This document shows positions 25,309-36,240 of a stretch of 64,000 nucleotides of DNA, in pieces. Location of the stretch: assembly GCA_006937955.1 (NCBI GenBank), contig SSNP01000024.1, forward strand, positions 1,262,371 to 1,326,370, read 5' to 3'. Source of the stretch: Pachypanchax playfairii (Eukaryota; Chordata; Actinopteri; Cyprinodontiformes; Aplocheilidae). Each line of letters starts with the position of its first letter. The stretch's first letter is position 1. The translations under genes were made by a program, and so were the position numbers. Under the pieces are notes generated by a model. That model was not told where the DNA came from and did no database searches. It was given only the letters and a program-made list of their open reading frames with translations.

Positions 25309-25510
25309 GAATAGAATAGAATTCAACTTTATTGTCATTACACATGTCGCAAACATATACAAAGCAACAAAATGCAGTTTGCATCCATCCAAAAGTGCTT
25401 TAAAAAGAATATAGATATATACAGAATAGATATATAGTAGGTATGTTACAAATGTACACGTATGAAGGCATGTTATGAATATACTATAAATATATGTAAA
25501 ATGTACAGGC
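25309..25510. repeat. 'CTTTATTGTCATTACAC' interspersed repeat copy
   Basis: It starts with the GAATAGAATAGAATTCAAC motif, then CTTTATTGTCATTACAC, and later ACAAAATGCAGTTTGCATCC. This order is a recognisable recurrent fish-genome repeat. It degrades into TATAGATATAT-rich sequence. Its class (LINE tail or other) cannot be decided here. Confidence 0.5.
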
Positions 25511-28500
25511 TATGAGCAGGTTTCTCATTAGTATTGAGTAATAATATACGGTTAGCATGTTAGCAAAATATCTCATGAATCAAAAGACAGATTTGATTAA
25601 CATTTGAAAGTGATGGACTTGATTTAACCTCACTACTGATGGCTGCCACAAAAAAAGCTTGAACCTTTTCAGATTTTCAAATGTAGAGCCATAATTTGTT
25701 GTAGCTTCACATCCTCTTTAGATTTCTGTTTTAATCTCCACGTAACGTGAAGTCAGTGAGGATTGAAAGGTTCACAGTCTGTCTTTAATAACAACTTTAA
25801 TGACGTTTTGGATATTCAAGTTGTCTTTAGATAGAAATAATTCACTTTAGTTTGGACCTCATTTCAAGTAGCTGTTAGCTCATCAACTAGGTCAGAGTTA
25901 ATCTCCTTTTCTCCAAACTGAGGCTGTTCAAACAGCTATCTACAACCAGTATTTTAACATTTCAACAAGCTGTACTATAGCTGAATGTACACCTGAACTT
26001 ATTTCCTCTTACTAATGATGTTCATGTAAAACAACCAGCCAATTAGTAATCTCACTTCTGCTCGTTTTCAAGTCTTATTCAAACTGCAAGCATATTTTAG
26101 TGCAGCTGCAAACAGAAAAACTCCTGATCAGGATAATGTGGACACCCGGTTGAGCTCGCTGCCACCTGCTCAGTGAAGCTGCATCGTCACCGCTCTCTCA
26201 TCAATTGAACTGATACAATTAATTACCACTTCCTGCCCGGGAACACACTGCTGGCATTTACACGCACTGACCCATAATCCCTCTCCTGCACTGCTCTGTG
26301 TGTCTGTGTAAGTGTGTTCTTTAGTAAAGAACATCTGCTGAACGTGGACACAGATCAAGCACACACCAACAGTCACATGCTGACAGATACACACTCTGCT
26401 GTACCTGCCTGGTGGCGTTATTCCACAAAGCACTTCCATGTATAATCTGCATGGTGATTCGGTTTGGGTAATATTAGCTGTAGCTTAGGCGCCACCTGCT
26501 TCTTGTGTTTAAATTTGTGTTCGGGAGCAGGACCAGGTGGGCGAGTGGGTGTTGGGCTTTGTGGAGTGAGACCAAAGCTTTTTCTAATTATAATATACAT
26601 AATTATAATTTGGGGATACACAGATTGGGATGTAATTCTTCAAACCTTTTATGCTATGACCTCGTGGTGTGTCGAGCTGCAGTGTGGCCCTGCCTACACT
26701 GCTGTCTCTCTCTAGTTTTAAATACATGTTTCACTCTGTTTGAAATAAAAATAAATTTTGCTGACAGGAAAAATTAGAAAACAACAGCATAGCAGGAACA
26801 TTATGGGTTAGCGAAACACTTGTAGCTTGTTTTTGGAAAGTTACATAGAGTCTGTGGGTCTGCTCGGGGTCAGAGAAGAACTTTGAAGAGAATTAAAACC
26901 TTGTTTTTACTAGCAGACATTTGCAACTTTATTTGATAAACACGCACGTGAGACTGGATTTAACCAGTTTGCAGGGGAAGAACTGCTGTGATGGTTCCCT
27001 GTTTGTTGAGTGAAAAATCAATTTATCAGTGTGTTAAATGTGTAAATGAGTCATTTCTCTTACTGAGGATGTTTTCATTTTGTTGAGTAATGGCCACCAT
27101 GATGAAGGAACATGTCTGGTATGTGTTGCAGGTTTCATGCAGCTGCAGGTCGTGTTGTTGTACAGAAAACTGGAGTCTGGTTTTGCTTTTCGTCAGCCAG
27201 CTGTTTGTGTGTTTGTGGATAATTACATCTTCTGTGATGCTGCTGCGGTCACCATCAGATGTTTTATAAATGTAGAGATGATGGAACACCGAATCATTGT
27301 TTTTAAGCTGAGAACACTGCTGATGTGACCAGTGTCCACTCACTCATTCAGAACCCTCAACCTCCGTCTTGTTTGATGGTTTCACTGTTTGTATTGGATG
27401 TATTAGTATCAGTAACATTATAAAGTATTTAATGCCACATTATAAGACATCATAATATATTGCATTCATGCCTATGTTATATTTAAGAGACCTTTGTAAA
27501 ATCATAAATAAATAATAAATAAAGTATTCTATAGGAGAAGGGAATCCCATAACTCCCATTTTGCACCTTAAAAAAAAAAAACCCTATATATTACTGAAGC
27601 ATAATAAAACTGGTTTAAGTGCGTCACCCCCAGATTATCAGTAGCCCCCATCTGGCCACTCGTTTGAATTTTTTCTGGATTTGGCCCTGGCTGGATCCCA
27701 GCAACAGTAGCTGTACTGAAGTACTGCACAGCCACAGAATGAGGGGAACCTTTAGTGAGACCGTAATGAAAGAGTTGTGCCCCATTGAGCCCTATAATAA
27801 ACGCTCTGACACTGCAAACCACAAGAGGGGTTGCTTCATTCCTATGAGTGAATTCAAGCAGCTAACACATTTTGAAAAAGTAGCTAAAAATAGTGATGGA
27901 CAGCCTCCGTTGAGCTGACATTTTTTTTTCTTGTTTTAATTGGCCGTGTGCGTAACTTTGGTGTGTGTGTATCTCCATGGCCCTGTCTATTTGAATAGCT
28001 TTGTTGAGGCTCTTTATGCAGCCTTGTCCGGCTTGTCTGATACCTGTTTTTACTTTCATCCTGGCTAATAGAAATGTCAAAAACACAGTGGAAGAGCTGG
28101 ACTGCCCATTCTCTTCAGATGCCAAAAGATGTGAAACAGATTGCAGCCAAGTCTTGTCAAACAAACACACACACACACACGCTTCAGACACACAAGCACC
28201 GCTCTATGCAGTGTTACAACTGATAAGAGCTTTTGTAGATTTTGGTAATGATGTCCCTGAATACCAAGCGAGCTCCATCTAAAGAGACCCACAGGAATTA
28301 ATAAAAATGTCCAGGATTTTATGACTGCAGTCTTTTTGAGTTTTCAAAGATCACAGAAGAGATTCTGTTCACTGAATGCCACCGTTTTATTATGGATTTT
28401 ATGAGGTCTCCACGTTCCAATTTTGGTCTTTTTTATATCCTTTTTCTTCGTTTTGTCATTCCGCCACACTCATTCTTCTCCTTTTTCATGTGTTCAGATT

Positions 28501-28625
28501 CCTCATTCAGGTCTTGTCTTCTGTCCTTTATGTCTTCCAGCCCACCCACCTTCAATCCTTCTGTTCTCTTTTGCTTCTTTCTGTTCTCTCTTCAGCGTCA
28601 CTCCAATTAATTTTTACATTGACAG
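25511..28625. other. No recognised gene
   Basis: Non-coding sequence. A (CA)n tract lies at 28164-28180. ORFs here (for example 27619-27918 on + and 27862-28191 on -) overlap on both strands and show no domain. An A/T-rich inverted repeat (TAATTATAAT ... AATTATAATT) sits near 26585-26608. Confidence 0.45.
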
Positions 28626-28703
28626 GTGGCACAGCAGCTGGCCAGCGATGTCCACGTGTCAGAGACGGTAATCACAGAGGAGATGTTTGATGCACTTGTG
28701 CAG
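28626..28703 (+). CDS. Candidate 78-nt internal exon, protein unidentified
   Basis: An acceptor-like site (TTTTTACATTGACAG, ending 28625) and a donor-like site (CAG|GTTAGC, from 28704) bracket 26 codons without a stop: VAQQLASDVHVSETVITE, then EMFDALVQ. The length divides by three, the codons are GTG/CTG/GAG/CAG-rich, and GC is higher than in the flanks. I cannot assign it to a protein, and no partner exon was identified. It may be one exon of a gene with very long introns, or chance. Confidence 0.35.
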
Positions 28704-31700
28704 GTTAGCGAGGTGCGAGGAGATCACACCTAGAACTGAGCAGGACGACACTGTTTGCATGTCCTTTTGGTTGCCCTCAGAACCTGCTGGGGAAAGAGCA
28801 TCAAGGACAGCTGCACCTCGAACGTGTGCTAATACCTAACCATCTACACAGGGATAGTGGGTGTTTCTAACATCCAACCCTGGGAATGTGCATGTCAGTT
28901 CTCTGCAGTGAACACTGGTATATAAGAAGTCAAACTTTGAGGAATATTTAAACTGATTATAAGCAACATTAGAGATCTTTCTTTCTTTTTATCCTCAGGA
29001 ATCAGCTGTTTTTTCTTTCATTTTAGTTTGTTTCTCATTCTGGATCTCCAGATCTCATATATTTTATAGTATGTGAAACAAGCTGGAATCTTAGATAATA
29101 TTTTCACGTAATTTATTTAAAAATGAATGGACTAACTTTAAATGGCAGTCAGAGAACAGAAACTCTACAGAGATTATAAATAGTTATTTTGACAGTAACC
29201 TCACACCATACGCAGTCATTTGAAGTTTTGGATGCTGAAGAGATGCTGATACATTGATCATCATTACAACACTTGTCGATGGTTTGTGCTAACAGCTGAT
29301 TCAGTTCTAGTGACATTCTCTGTGACGTGAAGTCTAGCGGACAGATAAATTACCACAGTTTGGTTTTGTTTCCGAGCTTGTTAAAATCATAAATCTTCTT
29401 GAACACACGTCCTTTATGATGCTTTTGTTTTAACCCTCCATATAGTTTCTCATTTTCTCTCTCAACAAGTCCTCCTAACAACAAACCTTCTTACCAGCAG
29501 CACTTTTAATCAGTTTCACCAAAGCCACCTAGAATTACCCCGCCATTTGTGCAAAGCATTTCCTCTTGAAGACCAAAGCGCCTCACAAAAAAGGTTATGT
29601 TTGCTGACTAAATCTAGTTTTGACAGCCAACCGTTGATCTTCTTCAAGTGGAACAACAAACACATCCAGGATTTGGACTTGTTCTTTAATGTCACAGCCA
29701 AAGAAATGTTTTGTTGTTGCTCTCAAAGCTCGAGACGCTAACGGACCGGTTGAATCGAACGGCACCCGGGGGCAATCAAACGGCACACTGGTGCGTTGTG
29801 ATGGTTCAATTCTCATGCTAATTGTTTCAGTCAGTGTTCAAAACACCACTGCTTTTCAAACACGCAAATACACTCCGAGCTGGTAGTAAACAGAGTCTGC
29901 ATACGCACAATTACAACCTCCTCTACCTGACACAGCCTCATATTTCCTGAATAATCAGACAAAGATTGGATAATCCTGACAGAAATCCTTTTCACTCCTT
30001 TAGCCCCCCTGCAAACTGTCATTTAGCTATATCGTTTTCAGTCAATACAGCAACAATCAAATGCCTTTCAAGGATGTGAAATGACTGTACTTTAAAATCA
30101 GGCCCATGAGGTAAACATCTTTTTCTTTTTAAATACCCCCCACCCCCTCTGAGACTCTCCAGATCCATTTACAGTGAAGTCTGTGACTGTAGGCAACGTT
30201 AAACATGTATGTAACTGGAGAACCTGCGTTACATTATAGCTCCTGGGTAAACAGACATTTTGTTTCCCATGTCAGACTGAGTGGTCACAATCATGCAAAA
30301 CCTTGTTTTGCTGGGAGCAGCGTGCACCTTCATCACTCTGTCATCACTTGTTCACTTCAAAATCCCCCAAAATTAGCTTCACTCAGACAGACACGCCGAC
30401 TGTCACGTTAATATGTGCGCACATGCAACATGGACAGATGTGGGAGGAAAACCGCGCTGATTCTAAAGCAGGACTTTAGACGGTGTGCAGTCCTGATTGT
30501 CTCCAGGCTTTCACTTGTTTAGCTCCTGATGTTAAAGGCTAACAGATGGCAGCATGTTGCTGCTACTTGTTTTAAAAACATTTCCAACTTCTTGACTCTT
30601 TACTTGAACCTTTATGTCTCTGTTTATCATCTATTAAGAATCTTACTGTTTCCTTGTTTTTATTTATGCATACTAACACACAGTGACCAGTAAAAACAGG
30701 CTCCTAATCAGCCGGATGGAGCTAGTTGAGAAACAGCATTAGTGCTTTTGAACATGCACTGAAAACACAACATGCTACATTTACTGAGAGGAAACTGTAA
30801 ATGATGTCAGGAAAAATGGAGCTGCGAGACATGTAAGTATAATGTGACATACATTCAGTTGGAGGCTGTTTATGAACTGCACATTAAAAAAGCAGGAATC
30901 GGAGTATCACGTGACTTTGTTAAAGATGGCAGCTGAGATGAATATACTTTTGGTTCATCATCTTATTCTGACTGTTGGACGGATGTAAGATTATCTTATT
31001 CATGGATTGTGGGATTTACAAATGATTACTTTAGATAAAATGATCAGTTAATAAAAGTGTAGACGAGCGACATCAGGGTGTTGAATTGCAGGCTTGGAGC
31101 TCCTTGGTGTCTGCTGATGGTAAAATGTTGGCGTTTTCTCTCTGGGATCTGCTTGATTGAACTTATTTTGATCTTACCAGCTGTTTTCCTTCTGCTTTGT
31201 ACTCAGAAATCTAAAATAGTCTTACTCTCTGGATAACCTCTGCCTTTTTTCTGGAGCCTCCTTGTTTGCTGTAAAACCTCAGAGGAGATGAAATGGTTTT
31301 TCAGCATGATTTACATGATCTCAGTGGTATCCAGGGAAACGCTTGTGCAGCACTGTGATGTGTAACTTTTGTCTTATTTTTGAGCCCATAATGTGTCTAA
31401 GAAGGTGGGCAACGTCACGCTGGTCCTTTGTTTTAGTGGGGAACAGCACAACCCCGAGGAAGTCTGGAAGGATGAGAGGCCAGTTTAGAGAATCAGTGTA
31501 TGTGTGTGCGCCTTTGTCCTTCCATTCATCTCTCTGGGGATGCTGTTGAAAAGGTCATGCAGACTTTATCGTTTGATGACTGATTCTCTGTTCAAAACAC
31601 CATTGAAGCTCCAGCATCTGCTTCCTGACGCTCACTCTTAAGTGTTTTTATTTAATGAGGCACCAAATTCGCCACCTTTCACCTTCACATTTTCAGTCTT

Positions 31701-32820
31701 TTACTTTTTTTTTTGCATTTCCATCATCCATTTCCTGTCTTTAAATTTTTTTTTTTAAGTTGTGTCCTGTTTCTAACCTTATTTCAGGCCCTTCTTGCCC
31801 GCCTTCTTCCTGTCTGGATTATTTATTCACCAACCCTCCTCATCTTCTCCTTCCTCCCTCACTTCCTCACTGACAAAGAGCTGCTGATTGCCTGGAAAAT
31901 GATTAGGATAAGGGCTACACCTGCTCTGTGAAATTGGCGGCATTTTATAGTGGCTGCTGTGTGGATTTTAAGTTGTTCTACCCGCAGTGTAAAAGCTCTA
32001 AGTCGGGCAGAATCAGAGAATAATGGAGAGTTTTTTAAAAAGGGAAATGAGGACAGAAAGTTCGAGGTTGTGATCATAGTTGCAGAAATAGTTGTAATAA
32101 TATACGTGAAACGTTCTAATTTATAGTTTTTTTTTTCATTGTCATTGTCCAATACATACAATAAGAATACAAATAAGCTGCAAAACCAGAAGCCTGTTTT
32201 GCAAGTTTCAGAGAAGTTTGTAGCTTCTGCTGTTATTCATGAAAATCTTCTGGATTGTTTTACTTAGTAAAAACATCTGCGCTCTAACAGTATTCAAAGT
32301 GCATGCAAAGTTTGCCTTGCAGTGTTGGTCCTTAATGCATACTGGCTGCTTTAAAGCCACTATAAGGCACAGTATGATGGATTGTAGGCAACCTGAGGAT
32401 ACTGAGCATTTACCCCTCTGTACTTTAAAACTCTGAGTTGGCTTAGTCGGTTAAGCAATTCATATAAACCTTCAGGGCCAACGATGCCAAGCAGCACCTG
32501 CTTGAGTGAAGAATTTACTCTGTCTGTGACTGATGACACTGGCTAATGCTCAAATCACGCACAATTACCTTTGTTTAAACGGGAGAGGGTGCCAGTGTTT
32601 GGAAGTTTGTGAATGTATTTAGATGGATATCAGTGAAGGATGCTGGGAAACACTGCAGCATGTAGACAGGCAGGAGCCCAAATCTCAGTGCATTTTTCTC
32701 ATGTTGTCTCCTTTCTGAGCAACATGGAGAGGAGCTTCATGTCTGCCATCTCTTCGTAGAAATTGGAACAGAAAGACTGCAGAACACTGCAGACTGTGAC
32801 TCTGAATTATATGAATAGAC
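28704..32820. other. No recognised gene
   Basis: Non-coding. A 35-codon coding-like scrap on + near 31385-31487 (KKVGNVTLVLCFSGEQHNPE, then a stop) is too short to call. The stretches around 31790-31990 and 32440-32640 show little repeat character and could be conserved non-coding DNA. Confidence 0.4.
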
Positions 32821-33630
32821 TGTTGATACCAAACTGATCCTACTGGTACCAAACTGATCATACTCATCCCAAACTGATCCTACTGATACCAAACTGATCC
32901 TACTGATACCAAACTGATCCTACTGATACCAAACTGATCCTACTGATACCAAACTGATCCTACTGATACCAAACTGATCATACTTATCCCAAACTGATCC
33001 TACTGATACCAAACTGATCCTACTGATACCAAACTGATCCTACTGATACCAAACTGATCATACTTATCCCAAACTGATCCTACTGATACCAAACTGATCC
33101 TACTGATACCAAACTGATCCTACTGATACCAAACTGATCATACTTATCCCAAACTGATCCTACTGATACCAAACTGATCCTACTGATACCAAACTGATCC
33201 TACTGATACCAAACTGATCCTACTGATACCAAACTGATCATACTTATCCCAAACTGATCATACTCATCCCAAACTGATCCTACTCATCCCAAACTGATCC
33301 TACTGATACCAAACTGATCCTACTGATACCAAACTGATCCTACTGATACCAAACTGATCCTACTGATACCAAACTGATCATACTTATCCCAAACTGATCC
33401 TACTGATACCAAACTGATCCTACTGATACCAAACTGATCCTACTGATACCAAACTGATCCTACTGATACCAAACTGATCATACTCATCCCAAGCTGATCT
33501 TACTGATCCCAAGCTGATCATACTGATCCCAAGCTGATCTTACTGATCCCAAACTGATGCCCAACTGATCTTACTGATCCCAAACTGATGCCCAACTGAT
33601 CTTACTGATCCCAAACTGATGCCCAACTGA
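32821..33630. repeat. 20-bp minisatellite with higher-order pattern
   Basis: About 36 tandem copies of a 20-bp unit, AAACTGATCCTACTGATACC (type A), hold perfect 20-bp phase from 32821 to about 33540. A variant AAACTGATCATACTTATCCC (type B) recurs at about 32971, 33051, 33131, 33231 and 33371. The first three intervals are A-A-A-B blocks of 80 bp, and later blocks lengthen to 100 and 140 bp. A further variant with ACTCATCCC occurs at the edges and the middle. After 33541 the period changes to 31 bp (three copies of a CCAAACTGATGCCCAACTGA form). The array continues after the inserted element, at 34212. Confidence 0.97.
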
Positions 33631-33632
33631 TA

Positions 33633-34211
33633 ACCTGGCTCTGCCAGATCTATGTGTAGCCCCGCCTCTTCTCGACTCAGGGATAAACATAGATCTGGAA
33701 CTGCTCCGTTTGAAACTGTCTATAAAAGGGAGGGACATCTGGTATAATATTTTAAGCTGATTGGAGGACGAGCCAGCAAGTGTCTACCTTTGATGATTTG
33801 TTTTTAGCCAATCACTGTAAGTCAAGCTCTTGTAACTCCATTCGGGAGAAAAACACACACATCATTACCACTAAAAAAGCACAACACATCTTTACCACCA
33901 AGAAATGCACAAAGTTCTTACCTTTGCTCATTTTTCAATGAAGAAACCATCTCTAGTTCTCCTAAAACAGATTAAATATCCGCTTTTATGCGTACATCCA
34001 CAGGCGCAGCCATGTTTGTTTTGCTTTGTCTGCCGGGACACTTGCTGCCAATCATACCTGAACGCCCGCCCCAAAGCACAATTCTAATACACGATTGGTG
34101 CGAATGTTTTTTTGACTGAAATAGACAGTTGTCAGTGGAGTAGTTAAAGACAGATTTTTGTGGGTTTGGAAAACTCCAAATCTCGCGAGAATCCGTCTTG
34201 CAGCGCAAGGC
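33633..34211. mobile_element. TA-flanked non-autonomous DNA transposon inside the minisatellite
   Basis: The 579-bp segment starts ACCTGGCTCTGCCAGA and ends with its imperfect inverse (reverse complement GCCTTGCGCTGCAAGA, 12 of 16 matching). TA occurs at both junctions (33631-33632 and 34212-34213). Removing the segment and one TA rebuilds the minisatellite junction CTGATACCAAACTGATCC, so this is a true insertion. A 12-bp perfect inverted repeat CCAGATCTATGT / ACATAGATCTGG (33644-33655, 33687-33698) lies just inside the left end. No transposase is encoded. The superfamily is uncertain because TA duplications occur in more than one group. Confidence 0.88.
33721..34190. promoter_or_regulatory. 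Promoter-like motif cluster within the inserted transposon
   Basis: TATAAAAGGG lies at 33721-33730. CCAAT or ATTGG boxes lie at 33759-33764, 33806-33814, 34047-34054 and 34094-34098. The palindrome TCTCGCGAGA, a known vertebrate bidirectional-promoter motif, lies at 34181-34190. These are sequence matches only; no transcript is shown. Confidence 0.35.
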
Positions 34212-34262
34212 TACCAAACTGATCCTACTGATCCCAAATGGATCTTACTTATCCTAAATGGA
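34212..34262. repeat. Minisatellite remainder beyond the insertion
   Basis: About two and a half more units (TACCAAACTGATCCTACTGA, then CCAAATGGATCTTACTTATC and a further partial unit) continue the array after the transposon. These outer units are more diverged than the core. Confidence 0.85.
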
Positions 34263-34344
34263 TCCTGTCTTTTAAGGTTTCTTTAAAAACCTTTTTAACT
34301 TTCTTCAAGTTGGAAGAAAGTTTACTGTTATTTGTTGCTGCTTT

Positions 34345-34535
34345 CAGCACTGTTGTCTTGCAGCAAGAAGGTCCTGGGTTCAGATCTCATCTGGGTCTTT
34401 TCTGCATGTTTTCCCCATGTTTGCATTGGTTCTTTGCAGGGACTCTGACGTCCGCCCAAGAACCAGAAGCATTCATGAGAGTTTAAGTTGTCACTCTTAA
34501 CTAGCCCTATGTGTGAGCAAGTGTGTGGATGGACA
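34345..34535 (+). repeat. tRNA-like interspersed repeat, degraded
   Basis: CAGCACTGTTGTCTTGCAGC, then AAGAAGGTCCTGGGTTCAGA, then a stretch resembling TTCTGCATG...TTCTCCCCATG, and later CTCTTAACTAGCCCTATGTG. This order matches the very common fish repeat whose core is 'CAGCAAGAAGGTCCTGGGTTC', which has a tRNA-like B-box. It is diverged and probably inactive. Confidence 0.6.
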
Positions 34536-35793
34536 AAGTGTTTTTGCAGACCTTAAGACACTTCCTTGCACCCCCACCATAAAATTATCTATAACTCTGT
34601 ATTTTCAGTGTGTAAGAAGGAAACGGAGTGGTGAAAGTCAAAGTAAAAAACAAAAATCTGTATAAAAGGGAGAAAATTGAAGTGAAAAACTGCCACTCAA
34701 ATGTTGGACTCAACAAGACTCATGTTGATGTCTGTTCTATTTTCATGTATTTATTAGTGCTGCTGGATACGTCTGTAGAGAAGTGATGGCAAGTGGTACC
34801 TCGTGTTCTGCTGACTGATATAAAGAGCTCTTGAACAAGCTTTTAGTTTAGAGTGAGGACATTTTTCCTGGTTTAGTAAAGTTTGAACTTGTTTATCAGA
34901 ATCAATGTGCCGTCCCTGCAAAGTGTCCTTTTAATTCTACCCTCTGGGTAAATCTAAACCAAACTGAAATTCTTTTCTTTGCATGTCTATGAACATTTAC
35001 AGGCTCTACTTGTCCTGAGATGGATAGATATACTGTTACTGTAATATTAGCTAATAACCATTCATAAACCAAATCCTACAGTTCAACCAGATCTTCTCTG
35101 GATGGAATATCTTGATCTGATAACCCATCTTCCCCTAGTCAAACGCTCTTGTGCACATTTTAAGTGTTCAGACATCAGAGTAACAAAAACCCGAGAACCT
35201 AGAGCACCGAACAAAGAGCCCCATCAGTGTTATTAATTAACCCAAGTCGATTTTTTCAGCCGCTCCACTCACCAAGGTTCGATGTTTAACCTGAAATAAT
35301 TATGTTCTGAATTCCTGTCGTTAGAATCATCTGCTGCTCTGGTTCACAGTGAGTTTTTTTTCTTTCAGTCTTTTATTACAGCCTCATCATCTTCCTCTCT
35401 GCCCTGCAGTTCTTCCTTATTCCTCTGATCATACATCAGTGGGTGCTGGCTCAAACAAAATATTTTGGTGTGTAATTGTTTCCTCGAGTCTGGATCTGGT
35501 TGTGATGATCACACAGCACACAAACTGTTTGAGAGCAGAATAAATGTTGGACGTTGAATTCTGAGTTGAAAATTCTGAACAGAAAAACGAGGTTCTGAGA
35601 TTTCCAGAACATGATCAATCCAAGAAGGTCTTCATAACTTCAAACAAAGACAAACTGGCAGCTAGCTTGAGCTAGATATTAGCTACATCAAAATGAATTG
35701 CTACTATTTTAAAACTCTCATCTCAAAAATCTCATTGTGGTTTATGCAAACAATATGTTAGAAGTCCTTCTAACATCTGTTACTTCAGCATTA
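34536..35793. other. No recognised gene
   Basis: Non-coding, no recognised element. Confidence 0.45.
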
Positions 35794-36000
35794 CAGTAGT
35801 CCCTCGTTAATCACAGGAGTTACGTTTTAAAAACGACCTGCAATAGGCGAAATAAGCTTTATTTTTTCAAATATTGTAGATGTTTTAAGGCTGCAAACCC
35901 CCTCACTACACACTTTATACACTCGGACTAACTGTTAGCTTTGACTAGCTGTTAGCTGTCAATCTGCTCCGAGCTAAACTGGTTATCTAAACTGAACTCA
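35794..36000. mobile_element. Left part of a mariner/Tigger-type miniature
   Basis: After a TA (35792-35793) the sequence begins CAGTAGTCCCTCGTTAATCA, then GTTACGTTTTAAAAACGACC and GCAATAGGCGAAAT. This is the typical opening of 'CAGTAGTCCCTCG' mariner-like elements of fish. The opposite inverted end was not found, so the copy seems truncated; its right boundary is approximate. Confidence 0.55.
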
Positions 36001-36068
36001 TTCAAAGAGCTATCCTCAATAGATATTATTGTTCATAACAGAAACACATTCCAAAACCATCTTTTTAA

Positions 36069-36240
36069 GATTCAAGTCAAGCCAACTTTATTTATAAAGC
36101 ACTTAAAAACAGCTGAGACTGACCAAAGTGCTGTACATTAAAAACAGCAATAAAAAAATACACACATTAGCAATAATACACCAATAAAATTATACTAATA
36201 CTGTAAAATATACTAATAACGATTAAAAGTCAAACAAGAA
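36069..36240. repeat. 'CAACTTTATTTATAAAGCAC' interspersed repeat copy
   Basis: AAGTCAAGCCAACTTTATTT, then ATAAAGCACTTAAAAACAGC and GACCAAAGTGCTGTACATTA. This is a well-known recurrent fish repeat organisation; the tail degrades into A-rich sequence. Confidence 0.55.

Noticed and set aside
31385..31487. Coding-like 35-codon scrap ending in a stop
   Set aside because: Too short, with no convincing acceptor in frame and no recognised family.
32821..33630. CRISPR-like regular array
   Set aside because: Units are contiguous 20-mers with no unique spacers, in a fish-like genome, so it is a minisatellite.
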